DNA of 64,000 nt from Variovorax paradoxus (GTDB lineage Bacteria; Pseudomonadota; Gammaproteobacteria; Burkholderiales; Burkholderiaceae_C). The DNA is taken from the NCBI GenBank assembly GCA_016806145.1, contig CP063166.1, forward strand, positions 1,674,001-1,738,000. Reading direction: 5' to 3'. The position numbers were made by a program, and so were the translations under genes. Below, piece after piece: positions 37,351-47,841 of the stretch. A model generated the notes under the pieces. That model made no database searches, was not told the DNA's origin, and worked only from the letters and a program-made list of their open reading frames with translations. How positions within the stretch are numbered: the first letter of the stretch is position 1; every line of letters begins with the position of its first letter.

Positions 37351-38385
37351 TCAGGAGCGGCGCGCGGCGCCGATCGACACCGCGCCGTCCGGCTGCCAGT
37401 GCAGCTGCACGCCGGGGAGCAGGTCGGGCAGCGCGCGCAGGAAGGCGTCGGGGCGGCGCAGGTCGATGGTTCCGGACACCAGCAGCGTGCCGGCCGCGCC
37501 GTCGAGCGTTACCGCGCCCGTGCGGTAACGCGCCAGCTTCTCGAGCACGCGCGCCAGCGGCTCCGCCTCGACGATCAGGATGCCGTCGCGCCAGCTGCCG
37601 ACCGCGTCGGCGGCACCCTGGACGACCACCGGCTCGGCCGACTTGCCGGCCGCCAGGTCGATGCTGGCCGTGTCGCCGGCACCCAGTTCGCGTTCGACGC
37701 CGGGCCGCGCCATGTCGGGCGTCAGGGCCACGCGTCCGCTCTTCACGCCCACCTGCAGCAGCGTGGGCAGCGCCAGCACGTTGAACTCGGTGCCGATGTC
37801 GCGGATGCGCGCCGTGCCCGAGACCACGGCGAAGGGACGGCGGTCCTCGCCGATCTCGAAAAAGGCCTCGCCGCGCTCCAGCCGCACTTCGCGCCGGGCC
37901 AGGGTGTAGTGCACGGCCAGCCGGGTGCCGACGTTGGCGCGGATGCGGGTGCCGTCGGCCAGCACGAGCTGCCGCACCTCGCGCGGACCGTTGGCGAGGG
38001 CCTGCGACTCGACGGGAATGTGCTGGTAGCCGGCCCAGCCGGCCAGTGCGAGGACGGCGCAGGCGGCGAACGCGGCGGCGCCCCATTGCCAGGCCGGGCG
38101 TGTCGGCGTGGAGCGCGCGCGGACCGGGGCGCGGGCGAGGGCGGGGCTCGGCACCGGCTGGCGCGCGGCGGCCGGCAACTGCGCCATGTCGCGCCATACC
38201 GCCTGGAGCTGCGCGTACTCGCGCGCATGGTCGGGCGAGGCCGCGAGCCAGGCCTCGAACGCCGCCTGCTCGCGCGCCGGCAGCGCGCGGTGCTGCTGGC
38301 GGAAGAACCAGTCGAGCGCCTGGGCTTCCACCGCGGTGGGCGGCGCGCCGTCGTCCGGCGCCTGGGGGTGGGGCTGACTGGTCAT
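37351..38385 (-). CDS. FecR-type anti-sigma/signal transducer
   Basis: 344 aa inner-membrane protein linking the receptor to the sigma factor. The cytoplasmic N-terminal domain (DUF4880; ALDWFFRQQHRALPAREQAAF) binds sigma. One membrane helix at about 100-117 is followed by the periplasmic FecR domain (LVLADGTRIRANVGTRLAV, FFEIGEDRRPFAVVSGTA). A C-terminal STN-like part contacts the receptor. Overlaps fecI by 4 nt (ATGA); 92 bp before the receptor gene. Confidence 0.93.
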   Translation of the reverse strand: MTSQPHPQAPDDGAPPTAVEAQALDWFFRQQHRALPAREQAAFEAWLAASPDHAREYAQLQAVWRDMAQLPAAARQPVPSPALARAPVRARSTPTRPAWQWGAAAFAACAVLALAGWAGYQHIPVESQALANGPREVRQLVLADGTRIRANVGTRLAVHYTLARREVRLERGEAFFEIGEDRRPFAVVSGTARIRDIGTEFNVLALPTLLQVGVKSGRVALTPDMARPGVERELGAGDTASIDLAAGKSAEPVVVQGAADAVGSWRDGILIVEAEPLARVLEKLARYRTGAVTLDGAAGTLLVSGTIDLRRPDAFLRALPDLLPGVQLHWQPDGAVSIGAARRS

Positions 38386-38912
38386 GCGTCGCGCGGCGGC
38401 GTGGGGTCGCCCTGCACCTGCCGCTTGCAGTGCAGCAGCGCGAGCTGGAGATGGCGTTCGACCATGCGCACGGAGATGTTCATGCGGCGCGCGATCGCTT
38501 CATGCGGCAGTTCCTCGAAGCGGTAGAGCAGGAAAGCCTCGCGCTGCTTCTCGGGCAGGCCGTCGATGGCCCGTTGCAGCAGCGCCAGGCGCTGGCGCGC
38601 CTCGGCGCGTTCCTCGGGCTGCCAGGAGGAGGGCGCAGCCGGCTCGTCCGCGGGCCCGGCGTCGTCGTCCGGGCGAAGCGGAGCGGGGTCGGCACGTTCG
38701 GAGAACACCGCGTTGCGCACCTTCTCCGCGCGCCAGTGGTCGCGCAGGACGTTCTGCGCCACCTTGCGCAGGAAGGCACGGGGCTGTTCGACGGAATGCT
38801 GGAGCGCCAACACGCGGGCATAGCTTTCCTGCAGTGCATCGGCAGCCACCTCGCGGTCGTTGACCGTGCGGAGGCAGAAGTTCAGCAGTTCTCTGTAATA
38901 GCGCGCGGGCAC
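38382..38912 (-). CDS. FecI-type ECF sigma factor
   Basis: 176 aa from the chosen GTG. Region 2 spans about residues 5-70 (YYRELLNFCLRTVNDREVAA, FLRKVAQNVLRDHW) and region 4 about 115-165 (AIDGLPEKQREAFLLYRFEE, IARRMNISVRMVERHL). It directs RNA polymerase to the siderophore receptor gene on a signal relayed by FecR. The frame is open further upstream, but GTG at 38912 directly precedes the conserved region and has GGAA in front; this start is not certain. Iron control would normally involve Fur; no clear Fur box is visible. Confidence 0.88.
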   Translation of the reverse strand: MPARYYRELLNFCLRTVNDREVAADALQESYARVLALQHSVEQPRAFLRKVAQNVLRDHWRAEKVRNAVFSERADPAPLRPDDDAGPADEPAAPSSWQPEERAEARQRLALLQRAIDGLPEKQREAFLLYRFEELPHEAIARRMNISVRMVERHLQLALLHCKRQVQGDPTPPRDA

Positions 38913-39006
38913 ATCGATTCCAGCCAGGGAAATTGCAGGAATCCTTCTCGAATCGAGATGTGGCGGCGGCTGGATCTGAAGCGCGAGGCGGACGGATTGG
39001 GGCCGG

Positions 39007-39012
39007 ATTATA
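39007..39012 (-). promoter_or_regulatory. -10 element upstream of the fecI-type gene
   Basis: Perfect TATAAT on the minus strand about 95 nt before the fecI start, in the gap after tRNA-Leu. The -35 region is poor, as expected for a regulated promoter. Confidence 0.4.
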
Positions 39013-39080
39013 GAAACGCACCGCGAGTGCGCGGTGGTTCGGATGCGAAGGCGCAAGCCGGGAGATGTCGCTGCCGTGTG

Positions 39081-39165
39081 TGGTGCCCGGGGCCGGAATC
39101 GAACCGGCACGCCTTGCGGCGGGGGATTTTGAGTCCCCTGCGTCTACCAATTTCACCACCCGGGC
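39081..39165 (-). tRNA. tRNA-Leu (anticodon CAA)
   Basis: 85 nt with encoded CCA. Acceptor GCCCGGG pairs with CCCGGGC; anticodon arm GGGGA-CTCAAAA-TCCCC gives CAA; a long variable arm CGCCGCAAGGCG marks a class II tRNA; the T-arm is GCCGGTTCGATTCCGGC. Reads UUG codons. Confidence 0.97.
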
Positions 39166-39294
39166 ACGGCAGGAAGGAAGCCCAAAATTATGGCACAGTG
39201 GAATGATGAACCGTCCAAAAGCTCCTTCTTTCGCATATCCGCTACCCTCCGGGGCGGAATCCAGCGCCTCCCGCGCGGCAGACCGGACGCAGTC

Positions 39295-40203
39295 ATGACC
39301 CACAAGTACCCCACCATCGAAGACGCCATCGGCCGCACGCCGCTGGTGGCGCTGCAGCGCATCAACGCCGAAGAGAACGCGCGGCGCAACAACGTGATCC
39401 TCGGCAAGCTCGAGGGCAACAACCCCGCCGGTTCGGTCAAGGACCGCCCGGCGCTCTCGATGATCAAGCGCGCCGAGGAGCGCGGCGAGATCAAGCCCGG
39501 CGACACGCTGATCGAGGCCACCTCGGGCAACACCGGCATCGCGCTCGCGATGGCCGCGGCCATCAAGGGCTACCACATGGTCCTGATCATGCCGGAGGAC
39601 CTCTCGATCGAACGCGCCCAGACCATGAAGGCCTTCGGCGCCGAGCTCGTGCTCACGCCCAAGAGCGGCGGCATGGAATACGCGCGCGACCTCGCCGAGC
39701 AGATGGTGGCGCAGGGCAAGGGCCGCGTGCTCGACCAGTTCGCCAACCCCGACAACCCGCGCATCCACTACGAGACCACGGGCCCCGAGATCTGGGCCGA
39801 CACGCAGGGCAAGGTCACGCACTTCGTGAGTGCCATGGGCACCACCGGCACCATCACCGGCGTGTCGCGCTTCCTCAAGGAGAAGAACCCCGCGATCCGC
39901 ATCGTCGGCGCGCAGCCGGCCGAGGGCTCGCGCATCCCGGGCATCCGCAAGTGGCCGGCCGAATACCTGCCGAAGATCTTCGACCCGAGCCGCGTCGACC
40001 AGGAGATCAACGTGAGCCAGGACGATGCCGAGGAGATGTGCCGGCGCCTCGCGCGCGAAGAGGGCATCTTCGGCGGCATCTCGGCCGCCGGCGCGCTGTG
40101 GGCCGCGCTGCAGGTCGCCAACACGGTCGAGAACGCCACCATCGTGTTCGTGGTCTGCGACCGCGGCGACCGCTACCTGTCGACCGGCGTCTTCCCCGCC
40201 TGA
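39295..40203 (+). CDS. cysM: Cysteine synthase B (O-acetylserine sulfhydrylase)
   Basis: 302 aa PLP enzyme joining O-acetylserine with sulfide or thiosulfate. PLP lysine in NPAGSVKDRPAL near residue 46; substrate loop EATSGNTGIALA; phosphate-binding GTTGTITGVSRFL. The length and the segment RKWPAEYLPKIFDPSRVD distinguish CysM from CysK. ATG at 39295 begins the family-like MTHKYPTIEDAIG. Confidence 0.95.
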   Translation: MTHKYPTIEDAIGRTPLVALQRINAEENARRNNVILGKLEGNNPAGSVKDRPALSMIKRAEERGEIKPGDTLIEATSGNTGIALAMAAAIKGYHMVLIMPEDLSIERAQTMKAFGAELVLTPKSGGMEYARDLAEQMVAQGKGRVLDQFANPDNPRIHYETTGPEIWADTQGKVTHFVSAMGTTGTITGVSRFLKEKNPAIRIVGAQPAEGSRIPGIRKWPAEYLPKIFDPSRVDQEINVSQDDAEEMCRRLAREEGIFGGISAAGALWAALQVANTVENATIVFVVCDRGDRYLSTGVFPA

Positions 40204-40278
40204 TGCCAGCACCCCGGTGCGCCACGCGGCGCGCCGGCGGTTCCCCGGAACGAGACAAGAAAGAACAAGAGCCACCCC

Positions 40279-40863
40279 ATGCCCCATCCCAAGTTCTGCC
40301 AGGTCTGCGCCACGCCACTCGAATGGATCGCGCTGATGGAAGACGGCGGCCCCAAGGAGCGCCTGCGCTGCCCCAACTGCGGCCATACGCACTGGAACAA
40401 TCCGACGCCGGTGCTCGCGGCCATCGTCGAGTACCGCGGCCAGGTGCTGCTGGCGCGCAACGCGGCCTGGCCCGGCAAGATGTTCGCGCTGATCACCGGC
40501 TTCATGGAGGCCGGCGAGACGCCCGAGGAAGGCATCGCGCGCGAGGTCAAGGAAGAGACCAACCTCGACGTGAGCGCCACCAAGATCGTCGGCGCCTACG
40601 ACTTCCAGCGCATGAACCAGGTCATCATCGCCTACCACGTGGTGGCCGATGGCGAGGTCAAGCTCTCGCCCGAACTGGTCGACTACCGCCTCTACGACCT
40701 GCCCGACCTCAAGTGCTGGCCCGCCGGCACCGGCTACGCGCTGGCCGACTGGCTGCGCACGCGCGGCCACGAGCCGGTGTTCTTCACCGCGGCCGAGAAC
40801 GAGGAACGCCGTCGCGGCCTCGACCTGCCGCCCGCCGATCCGCCGCCGGGCAAGGGAGCCTGA
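40279..40863 (+). CDS. Nudix hydrolase with N-terminal zinc ribbon
   Basis: 194 aa. Zinc-ribbon cysteines in FCQVCATPLE and LRCPNCGHTHW precede the Nudix box GFMEAGETPEEGIAREVKEE near residue 75-97. The zinc-ribbon/Nudix layout recalls NudC-type NADH pyrophosphatases, but the protein is shorter and lacks the SQPWPFPxS segment, so the substrate is open. Two bases separate it from tusA. Confidence 0.9.
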   Translation: MPHPKFCQVCATPLEWIALMEDGGPKERLRCPNCGHTHWNNPTPVLAAIVEYRGQVLLARNAAWPGKMFALITGFMEAGETPEEGIAREVKEETNLDVSATKIVGAYDFQRMNQVIIAYHVVADGEVKLSPELVDYRLYDLPDLKCWPAGTGYALADWLRTRGHEPVFFTAAENEERRRGLDLPPADPPPGKGA

Positions 40864-40865
40864 CC

Positions 40866-41093
40866 ATGGACGTCGACCGCGAAATCGACACCCGCGGGCT
40901 CAACTGCCCGCTGCCCATCCTCAAGGCCAAGAAGTCGCTCAACGACATGGCCAGCGGCCAGCTGCTGCGCGTGGTCTCGACCGACCCCGGCTCGGTGCGC
41001 GACTTCCAGGCCTTCGCGCGGCAGACCGGCAATGCGCTGATGGAGCAGCAGACGGTCGGCACCGACTTCATCCATGTGCTGAAGCGGCGCTGA
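40866..41093 (+). CDS. TusA-family sulfur carrier protein
   Basis: 75 aa with the active-site motif DTRGLNCPLPILKAKK; Cys14 of CPxP carries the persulfide. Could supply sulfur for tRNA thiolation or other thio-cofactors. It lies directly after the Nudix gene and near cysM, so a sulfur-related unit is plausible. Confidence 0.93.
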   Translation: MDVDREIDTRGLNCPLPILKAKKSLNDMASGQLLRVVSTDPGSVRDFQAFARQTGNALMEQQTVGTDFIHVLKRR

Positions 41094-41122
41094 GGCCGCG
41101 CGCGACACGGCATCGAAAAAGC

Positions 41123-41154
41123 AAAAAAGGCCGGGAATCGCTCCCCGGCCTTTT
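41123..41154. terminator. Bidirectional terminator between tusA-like gene and galU
   Basis: AAAAAAGGCCGGG and CCCGGCCTTTT arms around an 8-nt loop, between convergent genes; six Ts on the minus strand, four on the plus. Confidence 0.85.
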
Positions 41155-41172
41155 GATTTGGAGTGACCCGGC

Positions 41173-42063
41173 TCAGAGCTTCAAGCTCTTGAGGTACTCG
41201 CGGAACTGGCCGCCGACCTCGGGATGCGCGAGCGCGAGCTCGACGCTGGCCTGCAGGAAGCCTTCCTTGCTGCCGCAGTCGTAGCGCACGCCCTTGTAGG
41301 AATAGGCGTAGACCGATTCCTTCTTCATCAGCGCGGCGATGCCGTCGGTGAGCTGGATCTCGCCGCCCGCGCCCTTGGGCTGCTGGCGGATCTCGGCGAA
41401 CACGCCGGGCGTGAGGATGTATCGGCCGGCCACGCCCAGGCGCGAGGGGGCATCCTCGGGCTTCGGCTTCTCGACCATGCGGTTGACCTTGACCAGGCCG
41501 TCCTCGACGGCGTCGCCGGCCACGATGCCGTAGCGCTTCACATGCTCGAGCGGCACTTCCTGCACCGCCAGCAGCGAGCCGCCAAGGCGCGCGAAGGCGG
41601 CGGTCATCTGGGCCAGCACCGGTTCGCCGCCCGTGGGGCCGACCATCAGGTCGTCGGCCAGCAGCACGGCGAAGGGCTCGTTGCCCACCAGGTGCTCGGC
41701 GCACAGCACCGCATGGCCCAGGCCCAGCATGCGCGGCTGGCGCACGTAGGAACAGGTCATGTCGTCGGGCATCACCGAGCGCGCGATGTTCAGCAGCGCG
41801 TCCTTGCCGCTGGCCTCGAGCTGGCTTTCGAGCTCGTAGGCGGTGTCGTAGTGGTCCTCGATCGCGCGCTTGTTGCGGCCGGTCACGAAGATCATGTCGC
41901 GGATGCCCGCGGCATAGGCTTCCTCGACCGCGTACTGGATCAGGGGCTTGTCGACCACCGGCAGCATTTCCTTGGGCTGGGCCTTGGTGGCCGGCAGGAA
42001 GCGGGTGCCGAAGCCTGCAACGGGGAATACGGCCTTGCGGATGCGCGTCGGGGAGGTGGACAT
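41173..42063 (-). CDS. galU: UTP-glucose-1-phosphate uridylyltransferase
   Basis: 296 aa. Nucleotide-binding start [55 protein letters not shown]. Makes UDP-glucose for polysaccharide and lipid A sugars. Usual length. Alone, between the terminator and valS. Confidence 0.97.
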   Translation of the reverse strand: MSTSPTRIRKAVFPVAGFGTRFLPATKAQPKEMLPVVDKPLIQYAVEEAYAAGIRDMIFVTGRNKRAIEDHYDTAYELESQLEASGKDALLNIARSVMPDDMTCSYVRQPRMLGLGHAVLCAEHLVGNEPFAVLLADDLMVGPTGGEPVLAQMTAAFARLGGSLLAVQEVPLEHVKRYGIVAGDAVEDGLVKVNRMVEKPKPEDAPSRLGVAGRYILTPGVFAEIRQQPKGAGGEIQLTDGIAALMKKESVYAYSYKGVRYDCGSKEGFLQASVELALAHPEVGGQFREYLKSLKL

Positions 42064-42209
42064 GGGCAATTCGGTGTCGGTTCGTTCAGGAAGAAGGAAG
42101 GAGTGAGGGCCGCCAGGGCCGTCCGGAACTGCGGCGGCGGAACCGGTCCGCCGCCTGGCCGATTCTGCACCGGCCAGCCATCCTACCGGGCTGCGGAGAA
42201 GCCCGTATG

Positions 42210-45119
42210 TCAGCCGAGGCGCACAAGCTGGTCGCGCAGGCGTTCCAGCGTGGCCGTGAAGTCGGCCAGGCGCTTGCGCTCCTGCTCGATCACGGCCGGT
42301 GGCGCCTTGGCGACGAAGGACTCGTTGCCGAGCTTCCCGTTGACCTTGGCGATCTCGCCCTCGATGCGAGCAATTTCCTTGCCGATGCGCACGCGCTCGG
42401 CCGCCTTGTCGATCTCCATGTGCAGGCACAGGCGGGCATTGCCGACCACGGCCACCGGCGCGGCCTCGGCGGCCGCCGCCCAGGCCGCCTCGTCGTCGAA
42501 CACGCGCACCTCCTTGAGCTTGGCCAGCGCCTGCAGCACCGGCGCGGCCTCGCGCAGGAAGGCGGCGCCCTCGGCGTCGTCGGCCACCGCATAGAGCGGC
42601 AGCCGCATCGCGGGCGAGACGTTCATCTCGCCGCGCAGGGTGCGGCAGCCGTCCACCAGCGCCTTGAGTCGCGCCACGTAGGCCTCGGCGGCCTCGTCGA
42701 TGCGCTCGGGCTGGCTCAGCGGATAGGCCGCCACCATCACCGATTCGCCCGTGCGGCCGGCCACCGGCGCGACCTTCTGCCACAACTCTTCCGTGATGAA
42801 CGGGATCACCGGATGCGCGAGGCGCAGCAGGGTCTCGAGCGTGCGGATCAGCGTGCGGCGCGTGGCGCGCTTCTGGGCGTCGTCGCCGGTCTGGATCTGC
42901 ACCTTGGCGATCTCGAGGTACCAGTCGCAGAACTCGTCCCAGGCGAACTGGTAGATCGCGTTGGCGACGTTGTCGAGCCGGTACTCCTCGAAGCCCTTGG
43001 CGACCTCGGCCTCGACGCGCTGCAGCTGCGAGACGATCCAGTAGTCGGCGCGGCTGAACTTCAGGTAGCCGTGCGCGGGACCGCCGACCTTGCACTCCTC
43101 CTTCGTGTGCTCCTTGAGGCCGCAGTCCTGGCCCTCGCAGTTCATCAGCACGAAGCGGGTGGCGTTCCAGAGCTTGTTGCAGAAGTTGCGGTAGCCCTCG
43201 CAGCGCTTGCTGTCGAAGTTGATGCTGCGGCCCAGCGAGGCCAGCGAGGCGAAGGTGAAGCGCAGCGCGTCGGCGCCGAATGCCGGGATGCCCTCGGGGA
43301 ATTCCTTCTGCGTGTTCTTGCGCACCGTGGGCGCGGTCTCGGGCTTGCGCAGGCCCTGGGTGCGCTTGTCGAGCAGCTCGGGCAGCTCGATGCCGTCGAT
43401 CAGGTCGACCGGGTCGAGCACGTTGCCCTCGGACTTGCTCATCTTCTTGCCCTGCGCGTCGCGCACCAGGCCGTGGATGTAGACGTCCTTGAACGGCACG
43501 CGGCCGGTGAAGTGCTTGGTCATCATGATCATCCGGGCGACCCAGAAGAAGATGATGTCGTAGCCGGTGACCAGCACGCTCGAGGGCAGGTAGAGGTTGT
43601 AGTCGCTCGTGGGCTCGGTGCCCTGGTTGGGCCAGCCCAGCGTCGAGAACGGGAACAGGGCCGCGGAGAACCAGGTGTCGAGCACGTCCTCCTCGCGGCG
43701 CAGCGTCTTGCCGGGCGCTTGCGCCTGGGCTTCCTCCTCGCTGCGCGCGACGTAGACCTTGCCCTCGTCGTCGTACCAGGCCGGGATCTGGTGGCCCCAC
43801 CAGAGCTGGCGCGAGATGGTCCAGTCCTGGATGTTCTCCATCCAGTGGTTGTAGGTGTTGATCCAGTTCTCGGGCACGAAGCGCACCTCGCCCGAGCGCA
43901 CCACGTCGATCGCCTTCTGCGCGATCGACTGGCCGTCGGCGCCGGGCTTGGTCATGGCCACGTACCACTGGTCGGTCAGCATCGGCTCGACGATGGCGCC
44001 GGTGCGCGCGCAGCGCGGCACCATCAGCTTGTGCTTCTTGGTCTCGACCAGCAGGCCCAGCGCGTCGAGGTCGGCCACCACGGCCTTGCGCGCCACGAAG
44101 CGGTCGAGGCCGCGGTACTTCTCGGGCGCGTTGTCGTTGACGGTCGCGTCGAGCGTGAGGATGCCGATGGTCTCGAGCTGGTGGCGCTGGCCGACCGCAT
44201 AGTCGTTGTAGTCGTGCGCGGGCGTGACCTTCACCACGCCGGTGCCGAAGGCCTTGTCGACGTAGTCGTCGGCGATCACCGGGATCAGCCGGTCGACCAG
44301 CGGCAGGCGCACCTGCTTGCCGATCAGCGCCTTGTAGCGTTCGTCTTCCGGGTGGACCATCACGGCCGTGTCGCCGAGCATGGTCTCGGGCCGGGTCGTG
44401 GCCACCGTGAGCGTGCCCGAGCCGTCCGCCAGCGGGTAGGCGATGTGCCAGAGCCAGCCGTCCTCTTCCTCGCTCTCGACCTCGAGGTCGCTCACGGCGG
44501 TCTTGAGCGTCGGGTCCCAGTTCACCAGGCGCTTGCCGCGGTAGATCAGGCCTTCTTCGTAGAGCTTGACGAAGGTGTCCATCACCACGGGCGAGAGCTT
44601 CTCGTCCATGGTGAAGTATTCGCGGCTCCAGTCGACGGTGTCGCCCATGCGGCGCATCTGCTGGGTGATGGTGTTGCCGCTGCGTTCCTTCCACTCCCAG
44701 ACCTTGGCGATGAAGTTCTTGCGCGCTTCCTGCGGCGTCGGGCCCATCTCGTGGCGGCTGATGTTCTGCGCCTGCAGCTGGCGCTCGACCACGATCTGGG
44801 TCGCGATGCCCGCGTGGTCGGTGCCCGGCAGCCACAGCGTGTTGTCGCCCTTCATGCGGTGGTAGCGCGTGAGGCTGTCCATGATCGTCTGGTTGAACGC
44901 ATGGCCCATGTGCAGCGTGCCCGTGACGTTGGGCGGCGGCAGCTGGATCGAGAACGCGCCGGCGTCGGCCTTGGGCTTCCCGGTGCCGCGCCAGCCCGCG
45001 TGCGCGTAGCCGCGCTTTTCCCATTCGGGACCCCAATGCGCCTCGAGGGCCGCGGGTTCGAACGATTTGGAAAGGCTCTCGAGGCCGGGTTGGGCGGTGG
45101 GTGTGGTGGGTTCGCTCAT
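42210..45119 (-). CDS. valS: Valyl-tRNA synthetase
   Basis: 969 aa class I synthetase. HIGH motif [15 protein letters not shown] near residue 55; [12 protein letters not shown] near residue 560; editing domain between. The C-terminal ~65 residues form the coiled coil that clamps tRNA ([19 protein letters not shown]). The start is the ATG giving [12 protein letters not shown]; an in-frame upstream codon gives only low-complexity residues. Divergent from yaaA. Confidence 0.97.
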   Translation of the reverse strand: MSEPTTPTAQPGLESLSKSFEPAALEAHWGPEWEKRGYAHAGWRGTGKPKADAGAFSIQLPPPNVTGTLHMGHAFNQTIMDSLTRYHRMKGDNTLWLPGTDHAGIATQIVVERQLQAQNISRHEMGPTPQEARKNFIAKVWEWKERSGNTITQQMRRMGDTVDWSREYFTMDEKLSPVVMDTFVKLYEEGLIYRGKRLVNWDPTLKTAVSDLEVESEEEDGWLWHIAYPLADGSGTLTVATTRPETMLGDTAVMVHPEDERYKALIGKQVRLPLVDRLIPVIADDYVDKAFGTGVVKVTPAHDYNDYAVGQRHQLETIGILTLDATVNDNAPEKYRGLDRFVARKAVVADLDALGLLVETKKHKLMVPRCARTGAIVEPMLTDQWYVAMTKPGADGQSIAQKAIDVVRSGEVRFVPENWINTYNHWMENIQDWTISRQLWWGHQIPAWYDDEGKVYVARSEEEAQAQAPGKTLRREEDVLDTWFSAALFPFSTLGWPNQGTEPTSDYNLYLPSSVLVTGYDIIFFWVARMIMMTKHFTGRVPFKDVYIHGLVRDAQGKKMSKSEGNVLDPVDLIDGIELPELLDKRTQGLRKPETAPTVRKNTQKEFPEGIPAFGADALRFTFASLASLGRSINFDSKRCEGYRNFCNKLWNATRFVLMNCEGQDCGLKEHTKEECKVGGPAHGYLKFSRADYWIVSQLQRVEAEVAKGFEEYRLDNVANAIYQFAWDEFCDWYLEIAKVQIQTGDDAQKRATRRTLIRTLETLLRLAHPVIPFITEELWQKVAPVAGRTGESVMVAAYPLSQPERIDEAAEAYVARLKALVDGCRTLRGEMNVSPAMRLPLYAVADDAEGAAFLREAAPVLQALAKLKEVRVFDDEAAWAAAAEAAPVAVVGNARLCLHMEIDKAAERVRIGKEIARIEGEIAKVNGKLGNESFVAKAPPAVIEQERKRLADFTATLERLRDQLVRLG

Positions 45120-45250
45120 GGGGGCTTGGGGGCAATGCGGCCATGGCGCCGGTACGCAGGTCGTACGGGCCGCGGGCCGCGCGGGGGCAGGGAAGGTCGG
45201 CGATTTTACCGGCGCCGCAAGGGGCGGGCGGGCCAACAGATAATTCCGCG

Positions 45251-46036
45251 ATGCTGTTTCTGCTCTCTCCCGCCAAGTCGCTCGACTACGACACCCCGGT
45301 CCCCGCCGAAGTCCCCGCCACCCAACCCCATTTCGAGAGCCCGAAGGGCCCCTCGGTCGAACTGATCAAGCTGCTGCGCGAGAAGTCGCCGCAGCAGATC
45401 TCCGAGCTGATGCGCCTGTCGGACAAGCTCTCCGCGCTCAACGTGGCGCGCTATGCCGCCTGGCGTCCCAAGAGCACCGAGCAGAACGCCCGCCAGGCCG
45501 CCTTCGCCTTCGATGGCGACGTCTACGGCGGCCTCGACGCGCGCTCGCTCACGCCCGCGCAACTGGACTGGGCGCAGGACCACGTCTGCATCCTCAGCGG
45601 CCTGTACGGCGTGCTGCGCCCGCTCGACCGGCTGCAGCCCTACCGGCTCGAGATGGGCACCGCGCTGGCCAACCGGCACGGCAAGGACCTCTATGCCTTC
45701 TGGGGCACGCGCATCGCCGAACACCTCAACGAGCGGCTGGCGGCCGACCGCACGCCGGTGGTGATCAACGCCGCCTCGCAGGAGTACTTCCGCGCGGTCG
45801 ACACCAAGGCACTGAAGGCGCGTGTGGTCGAATGCGTGTTCGAGGAGTGGAAGGGCGACCGCTACAAGGTCATCAGCTTCTTCGCCAAGCGCGCGCGCGG
45901 CCTGCTGGCGCGCTGGGCCGTGCTGCATCGCGTGGCCACGCCCAAGGCGCTGGAAAAATTCGATCTCGAGGGTTATGGTTTCGACGCCCAGGTGTCCACG
46001 GCCGAACGGCTGGTCTTCAGGAGAAAACTCGTATGA
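45251..46036 (+). CDS. yaaA: Peroxide stress protein YaaA
   Basis: 261 aa. Begins [16 protein letters not shown] and contains [20 protein letters not shown] and NAASQEYF, the YaaA/DUF328 signatures. The E. coli protein lowers free iron and limits DNA damage under peroxide stress. Followed 40 bp later by a 2OG-iron oxygenase gene. Confidence 0.95.
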   Translation: MLFLLSPAKSLDYDTPVPAEVPATQPHFESPKGPSVELIKLLREKSPQQISELMRLSDKLSALNVARYAAWRPKSTEQNARQAAFAFDGDVYGGLDARSLTPAQLDWAQDHVCILSGLYGVLRPLDRLQPYRLEMGTALANRHGKDLYAFWGTRIAEHLNERLAADRTPVVINAASQEYFRAVDTKALKARVVECVFEEWKGDRYKVISFFAKRARGLLARWAVLHRVATPKALEKFDLEGYGFDAQVSTAERLVFRRKLV

Positions 46037-46076
46037 ATGATGTGAGGGAAGCAGGCGAGGCAACCGGAGCGCGCGC

Positions 46077-46922
46077 ATGACGCAGGCGGTGAGTCCCGAA
46101 CTGCGCGACTGGCTGGTGAGCCAGCTCGCGGCCGGCCATTCGGTGCCCGCGCTGCGCGCCTCGATGCGCGCGGCCGGCTGGCACGATGCCGCCACCGACA
46201 TCGCGCTGGCCCAGCTCGAGGCCGGCTTTCCCGAGTCCAGGGCCGCGTCGGCACTGCCGCCGCGCACCTCGATGCCGGGCCCCGACCTCGAGGGTTCGCC
46301 GCTGTACATCGACGTGGGCGACCGCCGCGTGCAGGTGCTGCAGACCATGAAGCATCCGCGCGTGATCGTGTTCGGCAACCTGCTGTCGGCCGAGGAGTGC
46401 GAGGCGCTGATCGCGGCCGCGCGCGTGCGGCTCGCGCGCTCGCTCACGGTCGAGACCAAGACCGGCGGCGAGGTGCTCAACGTGGACCGCACCAGCGAAG
46501 GCATGTTCTTCGAGCGCGGCGAGAACGAGACCGTGCGGCAACTCGAGCAGCGCCTGGCGCTGCTGCTGCGCTGGCCGCTCGAGTTCGGCGAGGGCCTGCA
46601 GATCCTGCGCTACGCGCCCGGCGCGCAGTACCGGCCGCACTACGACTACTTCGATCCCGGCGAGCCCGGCACGCCCACCATCCTCAAGCGCGGCGGCCAG
46701 CGCGTCGCCACGCTGGTGATGTACCTGCAGGAGCCCGAGAAGGGCGGCGCCACCACCTTCCCCGACGTCGGCCTCGAGGTCGCGCCGGTGCGCGGCACCG
46801 GCGTGTTCTTCAGCTACGACCATCCCGATCCCGCCACCCGCACGCTGCACGGCGGCGCGCCCGTGGTCGCGGGCGAGAAGTGGGTCGCCACCAAGTGGCT
46901 GCGCGAACGCGAGTTCCGCTAG
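46077..46922 (+). CDS. Prolyl 4-hydroxylase-like 2-oxoglutarate/Fe(II) oxygenase
   Basis: 281 aa. The C-terminal P4Hc domain has iron ligands in YRPHYDYF (H-x-D near residue 187) and RTLHGGAPV (His near 258) and the 2-oxoglutarate lysine in GEKWVATKW. An N-terminal ~65 residues (ELRDWLVSQLAAGHSVPALR) form a helical pair seen in bacterial relatives. Likely hydroxylates proline in a protein target; target unknown. Confidence 0.9.
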   Translation: MTQAVSPELRDWLVSQLAAGHSVPALRASMRAAGWHDAATDIALAQLEAGFPESRAASALPPRTSMPGPDLEGSPLYIDVGDRRVQVLQTMKHPRVIVFGNLLSAEECEALIAAARVRLARSLTVETKTGGEVLNVDRTSEGMFFERGENETVRQLEQRLALLLRWPLEFGEGLQILRYAPGAQYRPHYDYFDPGEPGTPTILKRGGQRVATLVMYLQEPEKGGATTFPDVGLEVAPVRGTGVFFSYDHPDPATRTLHGGAPVVAGEKWVATKWLREREFR

Positions 46923-46944
46923 CCCGCAACGCAAGAAAGCCACG

Positions 46945-47841
46945 ATGAAGGTCCAGGCCAACGGATTGCAGATCGAAGTCGACGACACCGGCGGCGAGGG
47001 CCGGCCGGTGATCCTGCTGGTGATGGGCCTGGGCATGCAGCTCGTGGCCTGGCCGCGCGATTTCGTGCAGCCGCTGGTCGACGCCGGCTTTCGCGTGGTG
47101 CGCCACGACAACCGCGACATCGGCCTGAGCGAAGGCTTCGACCACAAGGGCGTGGGCAACATCGTCTGGGAGAGCATCCGGCTGCGCCTGGGCCTGCCGG
47201 TGCGCTCGGCCTACACGCTGCAGGACATGGCGGCCGATTCGCTCGGCGTGCTCGACGCGCTGGGCATCGCGCAGGCGCACGTGGTCGGCGCCTCGATGGG
47301 CGGCATGATCGCGCAGCGCATGGCGGCGACCGCGCCCGATCGCGTGCAAAGCCTCGTGAGCATCATGAGCTCGAGCGGCGCGCGCGGCCTGCCGGGTCCG
47401 CGCCGCGAGGTGGCCGCGATGCTGCTGCGCCGCCCGCTGGGCCGCGGCGAGGACCAGCTGATCGCGCACAGCATCCGCCTGCTGCGCCTGATCCAGAGCC
47501 CGGCCTATCCGCAGACCGACGAGGCGCTGGCCGAGCGCCTGCGCTTTTCCATGCGCCGCGCCTACCATCCGGCCGGCATGTTCCGCCAGATGCTCGCCAT
47601 CGGCGCCGACACCGAGCGCCCCGCGCTGCTGGCCCGCATCCAGTGCCCGACCCTGGTGCTGCACGGCGAGCCCGACGCGCTGGTGCCCATCGCCTGCGGC
47701 CAGGACACGGCACGCCGCATTCCCGGCGCGCAGTTCGTGCCCATCCCCGGCATGGGCCACGACCTCCCGCCCGAGGTCTGCGCCATCCTCGCAAGACACA
47801 TCGTCCCGTTCCTGAACGCGACGCCATCCCGCCATCCATGA
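46945..47841 (+). CDS. Alpha/beta hydrolase
   Basis: 298 aa. [14 protein letters not shown] forms the oxyanion region, nucleophile elbow [10 protein letters not shown] near residue 115, Asp in HGEPDALVP, His in [10 protein letters not shown]: a complete Ser-Asp-His triad. Resembles the group of aclacinomycin methylesterase-like hydrolases ([13 protein letters not shown] segment). Substrate unknown. The stop overlaps the queF start (ATGA). Confidence 0.9.
   Translation: MKVQANGLQIEVDDTGGEGRPVILLVMGLGMQLVAWPRDFVQPLVDAGFRVVRHDNRDIGLSEGFDHKGVGNIVWESIRLRLGLPVRSAYTLQDMAADSLGVLDALGIAQAHVVGASMGGMIAQRMAATAPDRVQSLVSIMSSSGARGLPGPRREVAAMLLRRPLGRGEDQLIAHSIRLLRLIQSPAYPQTDEALAERLRFSMRRAYHPAGMFRQMLAIGADTERPALLARIQCPTLVLHGEPDALVPIACGQDTARRIPGAQFVPIPGMGHDLPPEVCAILARHIVPFLNATPSRHP

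Noticed and set aside
38913-39080. Fur box in front of fecI
   Set aside because: Only a weak palindrome around TCTCGAATCGAGA is seen; it does not match the GATAAT-type Fur consensus.
42207-45365. 1052-codon open frame antisense to valS
   Set aside because: Same high-GC complement effect; no recognisable motif or ribosome site.
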